A DNA stretch of 34,210 bases, from assembly GCA_018884035.1 (NCBI GenBank), contig JAHLFE010000016.1:1-34210 (forward strand), given 5' to 3'. Position 1 is the stretch's first letter. Each line of letters opens with the position of its first letter. The position numbers were made by a program, and so were the translations under genes. Shown piece by piece: positions 31,880-34,210 of this stretch. Origin of the DNA: Candidatus Anaerobiospirillum pullicola (GTDB taxonomy: Bacteria > Pseudomonadota > Gammaproteobacteria > Enterobacterales > Succinivibrionaceae). The notes under the pieces are model-generated. The model did no database searches, had not been told where the DNA came from, and saw nothing but the letters and a program-made list of their open reading frames with translations.

Positions 31880-32686
31880 TTAGCCCTGTAAGCGCTGCAG
31901 CTCACGAGTGGCTAAGGAAGCAGCGGCATCGTTTGGATAGGACTGAATCACCAACTGGAAGTAGCGGGTGGCCTTATCCGTATCACCGGTGAACTTGCTG
32001 ATCATGCCCAGCTTGTAGAGAGCATCAGGACGCTTTTGCGAGCTAGTATAGCGGGCGACGTTTAAGAAGCTCAGGCGGGCCTCATCGTAGATTGCCTGCG
32101 AGTACTGCACCTGACCTAACCAATACCACGCATTAGGGGTCAGAGAGTTATTTGGGTACTGCTCCACGTACTGTCTAAAGGCAGATTGGGCACCGCTTAA
32201 GTCGTTTTGCTGCACCTTTGCGTAAGCGGCGTTATAGGCAGCCTGCGCCGTGGCATCAACGCCAGGCAAGGTGGTGGCAGCTGCAGCCGAGGCTGCAGGA
32301 GCGGTGGTAGTCGTGGTGGTAGTCGTTCCCTGCTGGGCAGCATTTAAGTTAGCGTTACCCATTGGGATAACTGTGCCCATACCATTTTGGGTAGTAGTGG
32401 TCTTAGCAGCGGCAGCTGGGGCCGTGGTTGCTGGTGCTGGGGTAGCAGCGGCGGTATTAGCAGAACCGCTACGGTTTAGCTGATAGCGCAACTGCTCAAT
32501 CTCACCGCGCAGGCTGGCGATGTCCTGCTGCATTTGGTACAGCTGGTTTTGCTGATTGAGCATCATTGTCTGCTGGCTGTTGAGCTGCTGTTGCAGTGAG
32601 GCTTCATCAGCTTGCACCGTGGAGCCCAGCATAAAGGCACTTAAGACCAAGCCAGCGCTCATTGGTAACCATTTAGTGCTCTGCAC
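31880..32686 (-). CDS. cpoB: cell division coordinator CpoB (YbgF), Tol-Pal-associated TPR protein
   Basis: A periplasmic protein that in E. coli links Tol-Pal and PBP1B activity during constriction. The 268 residues show a signal peptide ending 'GSTVQADE', then a Gln-rich coiled coil ('NSQQTMMLNQQNQLYQMQQDIASLRGEIEQL', the trimerising segment). A Thr/Ala low-complexity linker follows, then the YbgF tetratricopeptide block ('AYNAAYAKVQQNDLSGAQSAFRQYVEQYPNNSLTPNAWYWLGQVQYSQ' to 'FQLVIQSYPNDAAASLATRELQRLQ'). GTG 32686 is taken as start because AGGGAG lies six bases upstream; an upstream in-frame GTG at 32713 lacks a ribosome site. No tolB or pal lies upstream on this strand within the remaining 1.5 kb, unlike the usual tol-pal-cpoB order. 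Confidence 0.9.
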   Translation of the reverse strand: MQSTKWLPMSAGLVLSAFMLGSTVQADEASLQQQLNSQQTMMLNQQNQLYQMQQDIASLRGEIEQLRYQLNRSGSANTAAATPAPATTAPAAAAKTTTTQNGMGTVIPMGNANLNAAQQGTTTTTTTTAPAASAAAATTLPGVDATAQAAYNAAYAKVQQNDLSGAQSAFRQYVEQYPNNSLTPNAWYWLGQVQYSQAIYDEARLSFLNVARYTSSQKRPDALYKLGMISKFTGDTDKATRYFQLVIQSYPNDAAASLATRELQRLQG

Positions 32687-33701
32687 GGTTTTCTCCCTCG
32701 AAATCCAAAACACAATTGTGCAAATTCACCTGAGCCTGATCCAGCAGTGCAGCCAGTTTTACAAAGGCAGTGCAGCTCTGGCAATCTTAGAGAGGACGGC
32801 GTTTAAGCTTAAGAAGCGACAACGATCCTCCAAGCGGCACGCAAAGATTATAGCCCACAACAGCATAGCAAAACCAAGAAGCATCTATGGTAGCCACGGC
32901 AAATAGTTTATTTGTTGGCAAAGTCACAACGTTACTAGCAGGGGCTGGCTAGGCTGCACTGTTGTAACTCAAGTTCGATGCCAACGCTGTATTGACAGGG
33001 CATTACGCTCTGCTTGGCGCTGGGGCAAGGAGCAAAGTTAAGGTGACGGGCAAGGATGTATCTCTGAGGGTACTACTCGGCAGTTTGGTGATGCTGGCGC
33101 TGTCACTTGCAGTGACAAAAGCTATGTGATGTCTTTGGCCTAAGCGCTAAGGGAGCACAGCAGCAGTTTAGCTGATTGGTGCAGTCGACTCTCACTTTGA
33201 GTGTAGTTGTCTCATGTGCTTGCCTCAAGGTGTGGGGTTACGTGTGGTATCCACCAAACTCTATTAGAGCCGGAAAACGGCCTCTGACAAACGCCCTATC
33301 CTTTCGCTCTGCTGCTCTCTCTCAAGCCTTGCATCCACATAGGCCTATCAGCAACATGCCCAGCCCCACCACGCTCGCTAAAGGCGCCTTTTCCCACACC
33401 TGGCTCATCTTTTGCTTCGCCGCCCCGCTTTTAGCCTCTACTTCACCTGCAAACCTGCCCTTTGTAACCACCTACCCCCTACAGCAAAGCTCTTATTTAT
33501 ACCGTTGCTGTCCCCTTCTTCACCACAGTAGTCAGCCCCGCACCCCCCTTTTCTCTATCTTCTCTCTCTATTCTCTGTGCTGTCTTTGGGCACCATCATC
33601 ACCACTCAGCAAGCGCATATCTACGGCCTGCGCCGTTCTTGGAGCCCAGTTCCCTATACGCAACCGCACAGTAGAGTCTAACAACCCGTCGCTTGAAGCC
33701 T

Positions 33702-33721
33702 CCCCAGTCTTACGACTGGGG
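33702..33721 (+). repeat. hairpin with TTAC loop, possible IS200/IS605-type right end
   Basis: CCCCAGTC-TTAC-GACTGGGG is preceded by GCTTGAAGCCT and followed by ATTCTCCTGGAC. The pattern GAAGCC + C-rich stem + loop + G-rich stem resembles the right-end hairpins of IS605-type elements and the 3' part of TnpB guide RNAs as I know them. No tnpA or tnpB frame precedes it. It shares its loop and most of its stem with 88-107. Structure is seen directly; identity is inference. Confidence 0.4.
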
Positions 33722-33953
33722 ATTCTCCTGGACCAGAAGAAGCCTTTTCGGCAAAAGTAGGCGTGACACTTGCGTGCCCTTGATAGTCCACTTTTAACAG
33801 GCTCGCTGTAAAGTTCACCTTAACAGGATCGCCTTACTGCTCACCCCAGCAGAGCTTGCACTCTACTACGAATGTCAGTAGCACAGCGCACAGCTAGCTA
33901 TGCGCTGCACCATGGAGCATAGCAAGTATTACTTGCCACCCTCCCAACTCAAC

Positions 33954-34085
33954 TCAGAAGTTCGCGTCAGACCTCTTCCCCGTTCCCGTAGTCTTGCTTT
34001 TGGCTTGACTAGGGCTCGTGAGTCTCCGCTTCTTTGAAGGTTGCGCCGCCTTACGACGACGCTTCCTAATCCTTTTCAGAACCAT
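33954..34085 (-). CDS. possible small, extremely basic protein (43 aa)
   Basis: ATG 34085 opens 43 codons to TGA. About 15 residues are Lys or Arg, in clusters ('LKRIRKRRRKAA', 'SKKRRL', 'GKRSD'). No ribosome site precedes it, and it uses AGG and CGG codons that are scarce in the strong genes of this window, so it may be chance. It would be a nucleic-acid-binding peptide if real. Confidence 0.2.
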   Translation of the reverse strand: MVLKRIRKRRRKAAQPSKKRRLTSPSQAKSKTTGTGKRSDANF

Positions 34086-34157
34086 GGGCATTAAGTTAAG
34101 CAAAAGCGCTTAAATATCAGCATTGTAGCCACTTACTAAGGCTCTTACGCCGGTCGA

Positions 34158-34188
34158 TTGGCATTTTAACCCGCAAAAACGGTACAAT
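34158..34188 (+). promoter_or_regulatory. candidate promoter at the window end
   Basis: TTGGCA (34158-34163) and TACAAT (34183-34188) are 19 bp apart, slightly long for sigma70. It would transcribe whatever lies beyond the window edge. Confidence 0.3.
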
Positions 34189-34210
34189 GAGACCAGATCT
34201 TGGTTTATAT

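Larger units (their letters stand above)
32687..34210. other. 1.5-kb terminal region without a convincing gene
   Basis: The longest frame (plus, 33176-33760) is rich in Ser, Leu, Pro and Cys, has no ribosome site or recognisable motif, and overlaps a hairpin; I do not accept it as a gene. The region contains a TTAC-loop hairpin (33702-33721), a very basic 43-codon frame (33954-34085, minus) and a possible promoter pointing out of the window (34158-34188). Confidence 0.4.

Noticed and set aside
33176..33760. 194-codon plus-strand frame
   Set aside because: No ribosome site, start not ATG-supported, Ser/Leu/Pro/Cys-rich composition without motifs, and it runs through a hairpin that looks non-coding.

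Overview
The window looks like a chromosomal segment of a gammaproteobacterium. Proteins recognisable from Escherichia coli are spread through it: a YfbV (UPF0208) membrane protein, Pta, a YfcH-type epimerase, the YjjP/YjjB transporter halves, a YcbZ/LonH-type Lon peptidase, Hpt, TamA/TamB and CpoB. The divergent arrangement of yfbV and pta with a yfcH-like gene next to pta recalls E. coli gene order. Several features (anaerobic acetate metabolism, a succinate-type exporter, divergence from the enteric proteins, many Ala/Thr/Ser/Gln low-complexity expansions) suggest a Succinivibrionaceae-like anaerobe, but that placement is an inference.

Layout. 1-4.5 kb: an FMN-binding split-barrel protein (-), a YafP-like acetyltransferase (+) and a cysteine-paired Sel1-repeat secreted protein (+) separated by long non-coding gaps. 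4.5-10 kb: yfbV (-), a gap where ackA sits in E. coli but where no trace of it is visible, pta (+) with an unusual cysteine-rich N-terminal half, and a yfcH-like gene (+). 10.2-11.9 kb: a protein with a histone-H1-like basic tail (-) and a short-chain dehydrogenase (-). 12.5-16.7 kb: the split ThrE-type exporter yjjP-yjjB (+), then a tandem pair of paralogous secreted proteins (+), each with an internally duplicated four-cysteine module. 17.1-19.6 kb: hpt-lonH operon (-) with a good sigma70 promoter. 20.1-31.2 kb: a large secreted protein that looks like a catalytically dead beta-lactamase fold (-), and the tamA-tamB operon (-). 31.9-32.7 kb: cpoB (-), detached from tol-pal. The last 1.5 kb holds no convincing gene.

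The clearest undescribed element is a family of three ~183-197 bp MITE-like insertions (4058-4240, 12131-12327, 23288-23475). They share ~19-bp terminal inverted repeats and internal hairpins. Each is flanked by its own perfect 8-bp target-site duplication (GAAGCACT, GCTCCACC, GGAACAAG). No autonomous partner is in the window.

Together the genes cover end-product metabolism (Pta, possible succinate export by YjjPB), purine salvage, proteolysis and outer-membrane/periplasm biogenesis (TamAB, CpoB, several secreted proteins of unknown role). Many envelope proteins carry low-complexity segments encoded by trinucleotide or 18-bp tandem repeats. Short tandem repeats are also common between genes, which suggests a slippage-prone genome.
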